In this document: positions 52,262-61,037 of the stretch, one piece after another
How positions within the stretch are numbered: position 1 is the first letter of the stretch
How the letters are laid out: every line of letters begins with the position of its first letter
Origin: Olsenella porci
GTDB taxonomy: Bacteria > Actinomycetota > Coriobacteriia > Coriobacteriales > Atopobiaceae
Reading direction: 5' to 3'
Assembly: GCF_009695875.1 (NCBI RefSeq)
Contig: NZ_VUNC01000006.1
Coordinates: 1-64,000 of the forward strand
Length of the DNA: 64,000 nt
The notes under the pieces: model-generated
Told to the model about the DNA's origin: nothing
What the model saw: only the letters and a program-made list of their open reading frames with translations
Database searches by the model: none
Position numbers and translations under genes: made by a program

Positions 52262-52759
52262 CTAGTCCCCGCAGTCGCAGTGGTCGTGGGCGGGGATCGA
52301 GACCGTCCCGCTCGTCTCGCCCTGCTCGAGCATCTCCTCGAGGGTGCGCCACGCGAGCTCCGCGCACTTCACGCGCGCCGGCATGTGGCTGATGTCCTTG
52401 AGCATGGCGGCCTCGTCCAGCTGCTCGATCTTCTCGGGGTCGGTCTCCTCGCCGCGCACCATGCGGCCGAACAGCTTGCAGAGCTCGATGGCCTCCTGGG
52501 GGGTCTTGTCCACCATGAGGTCGCTCATCATGTCGGCGGACGCCTGGCTAATGGCACAGCCGTGCCCCTGGTAGGAGGCCTCCTCGATCCTGCCGTCCTC
52601 ACCAATCCTGACCGAGAAGGTGAGCTCGTCGCCGCACGAGGGGTTCACGCCCTCGTGGGTCATCGTGGGGTCGTCCATAACGTACTTGTAGTCGGGGTGC
52701 GAGACGTGGTCCATGAACTGCGCGTTGTAGAGGCTCGCGACACCTGTGCTAGTTGCCAT
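52262..52759 (-). CDS. sufU: SufU-family sulphur relay/scaffold protein
   Basis: 165 residues. Zinc and sulphur-transfer residues of SufU are present: C42, D44, C68 and C132 (PSCGDE, GHGCAIS, RVKCAEL). In Gram-positive bacteria SufU takes persulphide from SufS and passes it to SufBCD. A C-terminal HDHCDCGD tail adds two extra cysteines and histidines. Starts inside the end of sufS (11-base overlap). Confidence 0.94.
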   Translation of the reverse strand: MATSTGVASLYNAQFMDHVSHPDYKYVMDDPTMTHEGVNPSCGDELTFSVRIGEDGRIEEASYQGHGCAISQASADMMSDLMVDKTPQEAIELCKLFGRMVRGEETDPEKIEQLDEAAMLKDISHMPARVKCAELAWRTLEEMLEQGETSGTVSIPAHDHCDCGD

Positions 52760-54011
52760 TGAACACCTGCCAAACCGTCTTGAGGCCCTCGACCAGGCGG
52801 TCGATGTCCTCCTTGTCGTTGTAGAACGCCACGCTCGCGCGGCAGGTGCTGCTCTGGCCGAGCCAGGCGAGCAGGGGCTGCGCACAGTGGTGGCCGGCGC
52901 GGATGCACACCTTGGAGCCGTCGAGGATGCTCGCGACGTCGTGCGGGTGCACGCCTCGCACATTGAACGCGACGGCACCTACGTGGCGCTCGCCCTCCAG
53001 GGGACCGATCACGTCGACAAAGTCGAGCGCCGCCAGGCTCTGGGTGAGGTAGGAGGCAAGCAGCCGCTCGCGCCGCTCCACGGTGTCGAGGCCGATGCTC
53101 TCGAGGTAGGTGAGGTCGGCGTCGAAGGCGTAGCTGCCTGCCGCGTCCTGGGTGCCCGCCTCGAACTTCTGCGGCACCGGCGCCCACACCGCGTCGGTCT
53201 CGGTGACGGAGTCGATCATCTCGCCGCCCGTGAGGAACGGAGGCATGGCGTTCAGGATGTCCGCCTTGCCCCACAGCACGCCGATGCCCATGGGGCCGCC
53301 CAGCTTGTGGGCGCTGAACGCGAGGAGGTCGGCGCCCAGGTCGTGGACGTCCACCTTGAGGTGTGGCACGCTCTGCGCACCGTCCACGACCATGTATGCG
53401 CCCATTTGGTGGGCCCGGTCGGCGATCTGGCGAATGGGGTTCTCCACTCCCAGCACGTTGGACACCTGGGTCACCGAGACGATCTTTGCGCGAGGGCCGA
53501 TCTTCTCTTCGATCTCGTCTTGCGTGATGCGGAAGTCGTCATTCGCGCGCAGGTAGACGAGGTGTGCGCCCGTCTGGCGGCAGACCTGCTGCCAGGGGAT
53601 GAGGTTGCTGTGGTGCTCCATGATTGAGATGACCACCTCGTCCCCGGGCTTGAGGATGCTCGCGCCGAGGGTGCGGGCAACCAGGTTGAGCGACTCGGAG
53701 GTGTTGCGCGTGAACACGACCTCGTTGCCCTGGGGGTTGCCCGCCTCGTCGACCGCGCCGATGAAGCTCGCGATGTGGTTGCGGGCGTCCTCGATTGCCT
53801 GCGTCGCCTCGACGGAGAGGCTGTAGAGGCCACGGAGCGGGTTGGCGTTCATGGTCTCGTAGAAGCGCCGCTGGGCGTCGAGGACTGCCCTAGGGCGCTG
53901 CGAGGTTGCGGCGCTGTCGAGGAACGTGAGGTCGGGGTTGTTGGCGAGTAGCGGGAAGTCCTTCTTGTAGGGGCTTGCCGTGATGGCTGCCAGCTGGGAC
54001 GAATCGAGCAT
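52749..54011 (-). CDS. sufS: Cysteine desulphurase SufS
   Basis: 420-residue class II PLP desulphurase that removes sulphur from cysteine. The PLP lysine is K236 (SAHKLGGP), the catalytic cysteine is C376 (RAGHHCAQP), and the cofactor histidine lies in EHHSN. Its ATG shares one base with the sufD stop (TAATG). Supplies persulphide to SufU; cysteine probably comes from CysK/CysE. Confidence 0.96.
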   Translation of the reverse strand: MLDSSQLAAITASPYKKDFPLLANNPDLTFLDSAATSQRPRAVLDAQRRFYETMNANPLRGLYSLSVEATQAIEDARNHIASFIGAVDEAGNPQGNEVVFTRNTSESLNLVARTLGASILKPGDEVVISIMEHHSNLIPWQQVCRQTGAHLVYLRANDDFRITQDEIEEKIGPRAKIVSVTQVSNVLGVENPIRQIADRAHQMGAYMVVDGAQSVPHLKVDVHDLGADLLAFSAHKLGGPMGIGVLWGKADILNAMPPFLTGGEMIDSVTETDAVWAPVPQKFEAGTQDAAGSYAFDADLTYLESIGLDTVERRERLLASYLTQSLAALDFVDVIGPLEGERHVGAVAFNVRGVHPHDVASILDGSKVCIRAGHHCAQPLLAWLGQSSTCRASVAFYNDKEDIDRLVEGLKTVWQVFNGN

Positions 54012-55177
54012 TACTCCTCCTTGGGATCATCCGCGCTGGCGGGCTCGATGCCCAGGCCGGACGCGAGGTCGTGTGCCATGTCGTCCCCCACGACGTTCGC
54101 CGCGCGGTCGAGTGCGGCGGAGAGGGACTGCTGCTCGGGAGCGTGGATCACGGCGTCGTCGAACAGGGCGCGGGCGAACAGCGCCTCCGCCTCGGCGTCC
54201 GAGAGGCCCCTGTCGGCGAGGTAGGTCATCTGCTCGGAGCTCACGGAGCCGATGGAGGCGCCGTGGTTGCCCGCGACGTCGTCCTCGTCGCACAGGATGA
54301 CCGGAAGGGTCCTGTTGACGATGTCGTCGCCGGTCACGAGCACGGTCTCGCGCTCGTTGCCCTTTGAGCCGTGCCCGCCGTGGCGTAGGTCGATCGTCTC
54401 GCGCATTGTCTTCTGCCCGGCGTCTGCGAGGATGCCGGACGTCTGGATGTCACAGCGCGTGCGCTCGCCACGCTGGAGCACGGCGTGGTTGACGTCGAGA
54501 ACCTCGTGGTGCCGCACGATGTAGCGGGAGTCCAGGTCCAGCGTCGCGGCGTCGCCCGCGAGGTCGGCCTCGAAGCCCACGGCCACGCGACCGCCGCCCA
54601 GGAGGTACTGGCGGGCGTCGACCCTGGCGCCATCCTCGGCGACGAGGCCGATGCCCTCCAGGTGCTGGCGCTCGTCTCCCATGGCGACGACCTCCACCAG
54701 GTGCACGGTCGCGCCCTTCTCGGCATACACGCGCACGAGGTTTGCTGAGGTCGCGGCGGGGGTGGGGGAGAGGGGCGCGTCACCCTCGGCGTCGCCCGAA
54801 CCGTGGCTCACGAGGACGATGGTCGCCGTGGCGCCGCCCCGGACCATGACGCCGCTGTCGCGCACCTCGCCGGCGTCGGCGTCGCAGGAGAGGACGATGG
54901 GCTCCTCCCGAACGGTGCCGCGCGGCACCTCCACGTAGCGGGAGTCGCCCGTGGTGGCCTCGACCCATGACACGGCCTCGGTGCCCACGCCCGCGCCGAT
55001 GCGGGAGAAGAGCCGTGGGAGCCTCGTTGGGACGGTGCCGGCGCTCGTGGGGACGGGCACCGAGAGGGCTATCTGGTCGATCTTGAGGTAGTTCCAGGTC
55101 TGCGCGGGGGGAACGTTGACGTGGGCGAGGGTCATCGCCTTGGTGGTTCCCTCCAGGCAAGTTGAGGTTGAGGCCAT
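54011..55177 (-). CDS. sufD: Fe-S assembly protein SufD
   Basis: 388-residue SufBD-family protein, beta-helix core with the family C-terminal motif around RTLPVILCDEDDVAGNHGASIGSVSSEQMTYL by position 290-320. Partners SufB and SufC in the scaffold complex. Its ATG overlaps the sufB stop by one base (TAATG). The N-terminal 60 residues are less conserved. Confidence 0.93.
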   Translation of the reverse strand: MASTSTCLEGTTKAMTLAHVNVPPAQTWNYLKIDQIALSVPVPTSAGTVPTRLPRLFSRIGAGVGTEAVSWVEATTGDSRYVEVPRGTVREEPIVLSCDADAGEVRDSGVMVRGGATATIVLVSHGSGDAEGDAPLSPTPAATSANLVRVYAEKGATVHLVEVVAMGDERQHLEGIGLVAEDGARVDARQYLLGGGRVAVGFEADLAGDAATLDLDSRYIVRHHEVLDVNHAVLQRGERTRCDIQTSGILADAGQKTMRETIDLRHGGHGSKGNERETVLVTGDDIVNRTLPVILCDEDDVAGNHGASIGSVSSEQMTYLADRGLSDAEAEALFARALFDDAVIHAPEQQSLSAALDRAANVVGDDMAHDLASGLGIEPASADDPKEE

Positions 55178-56634
55178 TAGCCGATCGCCCCTTCCATCTC
55201 GAGCTTGATGAGGTTGTTCATCTCGACGGCGTACTCGAGCGGCAGCTCCTTCGAGACCGGGTTGGCGAAGCCGTTGACCACCATGGTGCGGGCCTCCTCC
55301 TCGGAGCACCCGCGGCTCATGAGGTACAGGATCGTGTCGTCCGAGATGCGCCCGATCGTTGCCTCGTGGCCAACGGAGGCGGTGCGGTTGCGCACGTCCA
55401 TCGCGGGGATGGTGTCCGAGCGGCTGATGTCGTCGAGCATGAGGGACTGGCACGAGACGGTGCAGCGGGCGTTGTCCGCATGGCGCCCCACGACCACGGA
55501 GCTGCGGAAGGTGTTGACCCCGCCGTCCTTTGAGATGGACTTGGCGCTCATGGACGCACGGGTGTCTCGCCCGTTGAGGATGACCTTGCACCCGGTGTCA
55601 AGGTCCTGGTTTGCGCCGGAGAAGGTGATGCCGGTGTACTCGCACACCGAGCGGTCGCCCTGCAGGATCGTGGTGGGGTAGAGGTACGACACGTGACTGC
55701 CGAACGAGCCGGAAACCCACTCCATCGTCGCATCCGCCCCGACCCTCGCGCGCTTGGTGTTGAGGTTGTACATGTTCTTGGACCAGTTCTCGATCGTGGA
55801 GTAGCGCAGCCTCGCGCCGTCGCCCACAAAGAGCTCCACCGCGCCGGCGTGGAGGTTGGCCTCGTAGTACTTGGGCGCGGAGCAGCCCTCGATGAAGTGG
55901 AGGTTTGCGCCGGGCTCGACCACGATGAGCGTGTGCTCAAACTGTCCCGCGCCGCTCGCGTTGAGGCGGAAGTAGCTCTGGAGCGGGTAGTCGAGCGAGA
56001 CGCCCTCGGGAACGTACACAAAGGAGCCGCCGGACCACACAGCGTAGTGGAGCGCGGCAAACTTGTGGTCGGTCATGGGAATGAGGGTGCCAAAGTACTT
56101 GCGCACCACAGGCTCCCACTGGGGGTCGTGGATGGCGTCCTCGATGGTGGTGTAGACCACCCCCTGCTTGGCGACCTCCTCGCGCATGTTGTGGTAGACG
56201 ATCTCGGAGTCGTACTGGGCGCCCACGCCCGCGAGCGAGTCGCGCTCCGCCTGCGGGATGCCCAGGCGCTCGAAGGTGTCCTTGATGTCCGCCGGGACGT
56301 CGTTCCAGTCGCGCGCCTGCTTGGTCTTGGGCGAGACGTAGGTCGAGATGTCGTCCATGTTGAGGCCGGATGTGTCCGGGCCCCAGTTTGGCGCCATGTC
56401 GATGTCGTGGAAGCGCTCGAGCGCCTCGAGGCGCATCTTGAGCATCCAGTCGGGCTCGTCCTTCTTGGCCGAGATGGAGCGCACGATGTCGGGTGTGAGC
56501 CCGTCGGCGTAGCGCTCGTAGCCCTCCTCGCTCTTCACGAAGTCGTACAGCGAGCGGTCGACGTCCTGGACCTTCGACCTGCCTCTCTCGTCCACCTCCG
56601 GGCGCGCGTTCGTCCTGTCCTTTTCGTCTGCCAC
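55177..56634 (-). CDS. sufB: Fe-S assembly protein SufB
   Basis: 485-residue scaffold subunit. Conserved blocks include GTLIPMTDHKFAALHYAVWSGGSFVYVPEG, FIEGCSAP, and the cluster/sulphur cysteine region near VCEYTG and SCQSLML, ending with RGCSEEEARTMVVNGFANP. Starts with GTG 56634, one base after the sufC stop. The best conserved protein of the operon. Confidence 0.96.
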   Translation of the reverse strand: MADEKDRTNARPEVDERGRSKVQDVDRSLYDFVKSEEGYERYADGLTPDIVRSISAKKDEPDWMLKMRLEALERFHDIDMAPNWGPDTSGLNMDDISTYVSPKTKQARDWNDVPADIKDTFERLGIPQAERDSLAGVGAQYDSEIVYHNMREEVAKQGVVYTTIEDAIHDPQWEPVVRKYFGTLIPMTDHKFAALHYAVWSGGSFVYVPEGVSLDYPLQSYFRLNASGAGQFEHTLIVVEPGANLHFIEGCSAPKYYEANLHAGAVELFVGDGARLRYSTIENWSKNMYNLNTKRARVGADATMEWVSGSFGSHVSYLYPTTILQGDRSVCEYTGITFSGANQDLDTGCKVILNGRDTRASMSAKSISKDGGVNTFRSSVVVGRHADNARCTVSCQSLMLDDISRSDTIPAMDVRNRTASVGHEATIGRISDDTILYLMSRGCSEEEARTMVVNGFANPVSKELPLEYAVEMNNLIKLEMEGAIG

Positions 56635-56635
56635 C

Positions 56636-57415
56636 TTATGCCTCGACCTTCTCGCCCTGGCTGGCGGCGAGGCCGTCCTCGTAGGCGCCGAAGCCGTTGC
56701 GGTCGATGTCGTCGATCATGGACGCGGGGCCCTCTGCCACGAGGTGACCCCTCACCATCACGTGTGTGCGGTCGACGTTGAGGCGCTCCAGGATGCGCGT
56801 GTTGTGCGTGATCATGAGGAGCGCGCCGTCGCAGTCGCGGCGATAGGCCTCGATGCCCTTGCTCACGATGGAGAGGGCGTCGACGTCCAGGCCGGAGTCC
56901 GTCTCGTCCAGGATCGCCAGCTTGGGGCGGAGCAGGAGGAGCTGGAGCATCTCCACCTTCTTCTTCTCGCCGCCGGAGAAGCCAACGTTGAGCTCGCGGG
57001 TGAGGAACGACTCGTCCATGTCGAGCTCTGCCATGATCTGCCCCACGCGCTGGCGGAACTTGCGTGCGGTGGTCTTGAGCTCGGGCCTCATCTGGCAGAT
57101 GGTGCGAAGGAAGCTGTACAGAGGCACGCCGGGGACCTCGACTGGCGCCTGGTAGGAGAGGAAGATGCCCGCCAGTGAGCGCCTGTCGGGCGCGAGGTCG
57201 GTCACGTCCTGGCCATCGAAGGTGACGGTGCCCGAGCTGACCTTGTAGACCGGGTCGCCCATGATGACGTGGCCGAGCGTGGATTTGCCCGCGCCGTTGG
57301 GGCCCATGAGGACGTGGGTCTCGCCCGCGCCCACGGAGAGGTCGATGTCGTGGAGGATGGGCTTGTCCTCGGTTCCCGCCGAGAGCCCCGAAATGGTGAG
57401 AAGCTCGCTTGCCAT
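56636..57415 (-). CDS. sufC: Fe-S assembly ATPase SufC
   Basis: 259-residue ABC-type ATPase. Walker A GPNGAGKST near 38-46, Q-loop SYQAPVEVPGV, signature FSGGEKKKVEM, Walker B LAILDETDSGLD, all in the SufC-specific form. First gene of sufCBDSU-rrf2, all on the minus strand with overlaps or gaps of a few bases. Control sequences lie at 57416-57500. Confidence 0.96.
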   Translation of the reverse strand: MASELLTISGLSAGTEDKPILHDIDLSVGAGETHVLMGPNGAGKSTLGHVIMGDPVYKVSSGTVTFDGQDVTDLAPDRRSLAGIFLSYQAPVEVPGVPLYSFLRTICQMRPELKTTARKFRQRVGQIMAELDMDESFLTRELNVGFSGGEKKKVEMLQLLLLRPKLAILDETDSGLDVDALSIVSKGIEAYRRDCDGALLMITHNTRILERLNVDRTHVMVRGHLVAEGPASMIDDIDRNGFGAYEDGLAASQGEKVEA

Positions 57416-57715
57416 GGTGCCTCTTTCTTGTCTGCGCGGATGCGCTTGCTTAGCGGCGGGGGCCAGGCTCCCGCAACATATCCTACCGACTGGGGGGTAT
57501 TTTACCCACAGCCGCCATGCCAATCAATGCACTTGGCAGATTTGTGAAGTCATGTGGAAGCCAGGTGAGAGGGCCGTGCGAGCGGCGTCGAAGCGCGTCG
57601 TCCGGGTCGCGCGCGTTTTCGGGAGGCTGCGGGTTTGGATCGACTGAGCCTCGCCTGCCCATGCCGGCTTCCGCGGCCCTACAATGGCGCGTGGAGCAGC
57701 GAAGGGGGATGGCGC
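57416..57715. promoter_or_regulatory. Divergent region between sufC and the BASS-family gene
   Basis: Upstream of both genes. On the minus strand, GGTAGGATATG (57477-57487) resembles the GGTAGGAATAC core shared by cysK and the glutamine amidotransferase; GGGTATTTTACCC next to it (57496-57508) is a palindrome. These lie 60-95 bases before the sufC start. The part nearer 57716 shows only a ribosome site. Confidence 0.5.
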
Positions 57716-58732
57716 ATGCAGAGGTGGAGCGCAATCGGAGAGTTCATCGGGTCTCACATGTGGGCGGTCTCGCCGCTCTGCGTCGCAGCCGGCGTGCTGT
57801 TCCCTCGCGAGGTGGGCGTGCTCAACCCCCTCGTCGTGGCGCTGTTCGCGTTCATGACCTTTCAGGGCTCGCTCTCCAACCGCTTCTCCAACCTGGCACA
57901 GACGGCTCGTCACCCGCTGCCCATGTTCGTGATCCTGGGCCTCTCCGCGGTCGTGATGCCCGCATTCTCGTGCGTGCTCGCCCAGCTGCTGTTTGGCTCG
58001 GATGGCAACCTCGTGACCGGCATCGTGCTCGAGTACTGCGTCCCCGTCGCCGTGGTCTCGACCATGTGGATCGGCATGAGCTCCGGGAACATGGCGCTGG
58101 GCCTGGGAACCCTGCTGGTGTCGACGGTCGTCTCGCCCGTCACCATCCCGCTCACGCTCAAGCTCCTGCTGGGTGAGACCGTCCGGGTCGACTTCGCCGG
58201 CATGATGTTTGACATGCTCGTCGAGATTGCCATCCCCGCGCTCGCCGGGGTCGCGATCAACGACCTCACGCACGGTTGGGGGAAGAGGACCCTCTCCCCC
58301 GCCCTCATGCCCGCCGCACGCATCACCATCATGCTGGTCATCGCGTCAAACTCGACGGGGATCTCGGCCTACATGCGAAACCTCACCCCAACTCTGGTGA
58401 TGGTCGCGCTGTTCATCTGCGCCTACGCGAGCCTGGGGTACCTGGTGGGCTTTGTCGTGGCGAGGCTGCTGGGCGAGAGGCGCGAGGACGTGGTGACCTC
58501 GACCTTCCAAGTGGGCATGCGCAACATCTCCGCCGGAGCGGTGCTCGCGCAGCAGTTCTTTCCCGCGGAGGTCATGTTCCCGGTGGTCGCGGGGACGCTC
58601 TTTCAGCAGATCCTCGCGGCGATCTGCGAGATCGTGGTGAGCCGCGTGCTGGGGACGGGAGAGGTCCCCTCGGCCTTGGCGGACGAGAAGGCCGCACCAG
58701 ACGAAGTTGCCGTGGCGGCGCGGACGCGCTGA
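57716..58732 (+). CDS. Bile acid:sodium symporter family (BASS) transporter
   Basis: 338 residues with nine to ten membrane segments. The family signature is seen in FMTFQGSLSNRFSNLAQ, YCVPVAVVSTMWIGMSSGNMALG and the crossed-helix segment FQVGMRNISAGAVLAQQFFP. BASS proteins move bile acids, pantoate or other organic anions with sodium; the substrate here is open. ATG 57716 follows GAAGGGGGATGG. The last 30 residues are charged and disordered. Confidence 0.9.
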   Translation: MQRWSAIGEFIGSHMWAVSPLCVAAGVLFPREVGVLNPLVVALFAFMTFQGSLSNRFSNLAQTARHPLPMFVILGLSAVVMPAFSCVLAQLLFGSDGNLVTGIVLEYCVPVAVVSTMWIGMSSGNMALGLGTLLVSTVVSPVTIPLTLKLLLGETVRVDFAGMMFDMLVEIAIPALAGVAINDLTHGWGKRTLSPALMPAARITIMLVIASNSTGISAYMRNLTPTLVMVALFICAYASLGYLVGFVVARLLGERREDVVTSTFQVGMRNISAGAVLAQQFFPAEVMFPVVAGTLFQQILAAICEIVVSRVLGTGEVPSALADEKAAPDEVAVAARTR

Positions 58733-58968
58733 GGACTCGGGCGCCGGGGCGGAATGCGCTGGCCTCGTCTTGCGTTCGCCAGCACAAGCTCCGCCAGGAA
58801 GGCGGGAAGATGAGAGCCACCCGTGCATCGTGTCGTCGCGTTCCTGGTGCCTGGCATTCGGCTGGCTTTCAGCAATCCGGCAAATGCGCTAACGTCTTCT
58901 CCATAGGGCCCCGCGGAAAGGTGCGCACCCACCCGTAGGGCAATGCCACAGCGGTGCAGGAGCCATCC

Positions 58969-60222
58969 ATGCAGAGAGCATTATCAGCCAGGGGAGAGGA
59001 TGGCCTCCTCCCCAGTCTTGCATCTCGTCTCGCCGTGGTGGACCTTCTCTATCAGTTGGGCCTTCAGGCGACGTACTTCGTGGGCGTCGTGGGATGCGCC
59101 ACCTATGTGCTTGGGGCGAATGCGTTCCAGGTCTCGTACCTGGTTCTCACGTTCAATCTCGTCCTCGTGGCGGGTGGGGTCGCCTGTGGCCCGTTCGTCG
59201 ATAGGGTTGGACCCCGCAGGGCGCTGGTGCTCGCGTTCCCCGCCATGTCGCTGCTGGGACTGTTTGGCTGGCTCTTCCCGCTGAGCATGGGGAGCCTGTT
59301 CGTCACCGCCACCCTCCTCGGGGCACTTTGGGCCGTTGCGGGCACCGCGGTCAACGCGTTCCCGCGCTACCTGACCGACAGCCCGCGCGAGCTGCTGCGC
59401 ATGAACAGCCTGTGCAACACTGCGACGAGCGTCGCGGTCATCGTGGGGCCCCTGCTTGGCGGCGCTATCAGCATGGTCGCCCCTCAGCAGTGCGTGTTCT
59501 CGGTCCTCGCCTTCGCGCCCCTCTCCGCGGAGGCAGTGGTGATGGGCATGCCCCGTGCTGCCTTGTGCAAGCCGGGGACGGGGGAGACGGGTAAACCCGA
59601 CGGGACGGGTCGCGACAGTGGTCGCGGCGCGTTTCTCCATGAGCTCTGGGAAGGCGTCAGGATCGTCTTCACGCGCGGTGACCTTGCGTTCCTGTTCTTC
59701 CTGGGGTTCCTGGGCTTCTTCTGCTACGGTGCGTTCGACTCGCTCGAGTCGCTCTTCTACCGCTACACGCTCCACGCCAGCTCGGACTGGATGGGTTGGC
59801 TCTCGGCCATTGCGGGCGTGGGCGGGACCCTCGGCTCCCTCCTTGTCATGCGCGTTCCCGAGCGCAGGCTCACCCCCACGCTGCTCTCGGCGCTGCTCCT
59901 GGTGACGGGCGTTGGCTCCATGGTGTACGTGGGCACGGGCTCGGTCGCGGGCGCGGCGGTTGGGCAGGCCATTGCCGGGCTAGGGTTTGGGGCCATGGGG
60001 CCGGTCCGCACGACCCTCACGCAGCAGCGCTGCGACCCGAGCTACGTGGGGAGGGTCACCTCCGTTATGCAGGCTGGCCTCAACAGCGCCGGCATCATTC
60101 CCCTGTTCTTTGCCCCGTTCCTGGCGGATGCTCTTGGCGTTCAGACGGTTCTGTTTGGTGCAAGTACGATGGTCGCCCTGGTCGCGGTTGCGTTTCTTCT
60201 TGCTTCGCTTCGGCGCAGATAG
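58969..60222 (+). CDS. Major facilitator superfamily transporter
   Basis: 417 residues, about eleven to twelve membrane helices. The A-motif-like loop GPFVDRVGPRRALV follows helix 2; a 45-residue charged central loop (GTGETGKPDGTGRDSGRG) separates the halves. The second half has GLGFGAMGPVRTTLTQQRC and VGRVTSVMQAGLNSAGI typical of the DHA3/macrolide-efflux-like group, so a multidrug or metabolite exporter is likely. ATG 58969 follows TGCAGGAGCC; GTG 58954 is in frame. Confidence 0.88.
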   Translation: MQRALSARGEDGLLPSLASRLAVVDLLYQLGLQATYFVGVVGCATYVLGANAFQVSYLVLTFNLVLVAGGVACGPFVDRVGPRRALVLAFPAMSLLGLFGWLFPLSMGSLFVTATLLGALWAVAGTAVNAFPRYLTDSPRELLRMNSLCNTATSVAVIVGPLLGGAISMVAPQQCVFSVLAFAPLSAEAVVMGMPRAALCKPGTGETGKPDGTGRDSGRGAFLHELWEGVRIVFTRGDLAFLFFLGFLGFFCYGAFDSLESLFYRYTLHASSDWMGWLSAIAGVGGTLGSLLVMRVPERRLTPTLLSALLLVTGVGSMVYVGTGSVAGAAVGQAIAGLGFGAMGPVRTTLTQQRCDPSYVGRVTSVMQAGLNSAGIIPLFFAPFLADALGVQTVLFGASTMVALVAVAFLLASLRRR

Positions 60223-60300
60223 CCGCGTGAGAGGGGCGGCGGAGAGAGGGCTTCCGTTGCGTCGTCGGAGCCCTGCCGAGGGCCGATTGGTTGCCCGCGG

Positions 60301-60324
60301 GGTTGGAAAAGAGTCAAAGAAGGG
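60301..60324. repeat. TCAAAGAA box, copy 4
   Basis: GGTTGGAAAAGAGTCAAAGA then AGGG; same class as 8405, 35904 and 47246. Confidence 0.5.
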
Positions 60325-60530
60325 GAAGAGAGAGGCCCGGCCGTGCCCTCTCGATTCAACTGGTGGGAGAGTGACGTGCCCGCTTGCGTATGTAGTGGCG
60401 AGCGGCCTGCTCCATTCCTAGCCCAGCGATTCCTCACCGTGGTCGTCGTTGCCCGGAACCTTAGATTGGTACCTTGCGGAGGGGCCCTCGCGGCCCCACA
60501 GCTGTCGGTAATCGCCCCCCATGTGTACGC

Positions 60531-60562
60531 ATGGGACGAATCTTCTATGGGACGAATCTTCT
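60531..60562. repeat. Exact 16-base tandem repeat upstream of gatC
   Basis: ATGGGACGAATCTTCT occurs twice with no spacer, 158 bases before gatC. A tandem operator or a replication slip are both possible. Confidence 0.6.
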
Positions 60563-60719
60563 GACGGCGAGGATTCAGCCCCCATCAAAGTTTTCCGAAG
60601 GGTTGCGCCTTCGCGCGGGCGGTGGGCCTTCGCCTAGAATGTTCACGCAAGACAGACGACAGATGCGGACGGGCAATCTTACGTCTCGCCCGCAGCGCAA
60701 GGAAGGCTGGGAGGAACGC

Positions 60720-61037
60720 ATGCCCCTGAGCCAGAAAGACGTCGCCGGCATCGCCGACTACGCCCGCATCGCCCTGACGGGCGACGAGCTCCAAGAGATG
60801 ACCGCCTACATGAACGAGGCGGTCGAGCTGCTCAAGCCCATCACCGAGTACGACCTCGATGGGGTGGAGCCCACGTTCCACCCCATCGGCGACCTCTCGA
60901 ACGTGATGGGCGGGGACGTGGTGGACGCCTCAGTCCGCGCGCTCCCCATCGACGTCGCACTCAAGAACGCGGGATCCTCCGAGGGTCGCTACTTCCGCGT
61001 CCCGTCCATCCTGGGAACCGAGGAGGGTGACCGCTGA
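60720..61037 (+). CDS. gatC: Asp/Glu-tRNA amidotransferase subunit C
   Basis: 105-residue helical clamp of the GatCAB complex that converts Glu-tRNA(Gln) and Asp-tRNA(Asn) to Gln-tRNA(Gln) and Asn-tRNA(Asn). The pattern Q-K-D-V-x-G-I-A-x-Y-A-R-I-A-L near the start and the VEPTFHP motif near 48 fit GatC. GGCTGGGAGGAACGC precedes ATG 60720. Stop and gatA start overlap by one base (TGATG). Confidence 0.95.
   Translation: MPLSQKDVAGIADYARIALTGDELQEMTAYMNEAVELLKPITEYDLDGVEPTFHPIGDLSNVMGGDVVDASVRALPIDVALKNAGSSEGRYFRVPSILGTEEGDR

Larger units (their letters stand above)
60223..60719. other. Intergenic region upstream of gatCAB
   Basis: About 500 bases with no gene. TCAAAGAA box at 60301-60324; a GGGGCC/GGCCCC hairpin near 60481-60497; exact tandem 16-base repeat ATGGGACGAATCTTCT at 60531-60562; then an A+T-richer stretch (CCATCAAAGTTTTCCG) before the gatC ribosome site. 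The promoter of gatCAB must lie here. Confidence 0.6.

Noticed and set aside
60465-60500. TTGGTACCTTGCGG plus GC hairpin resembling a T-box antiterminator upstream of gatC
   Set aside because: The invariant T-box sequence and the upstream specifier stem are absent; the resemblance is limited to a few bases.
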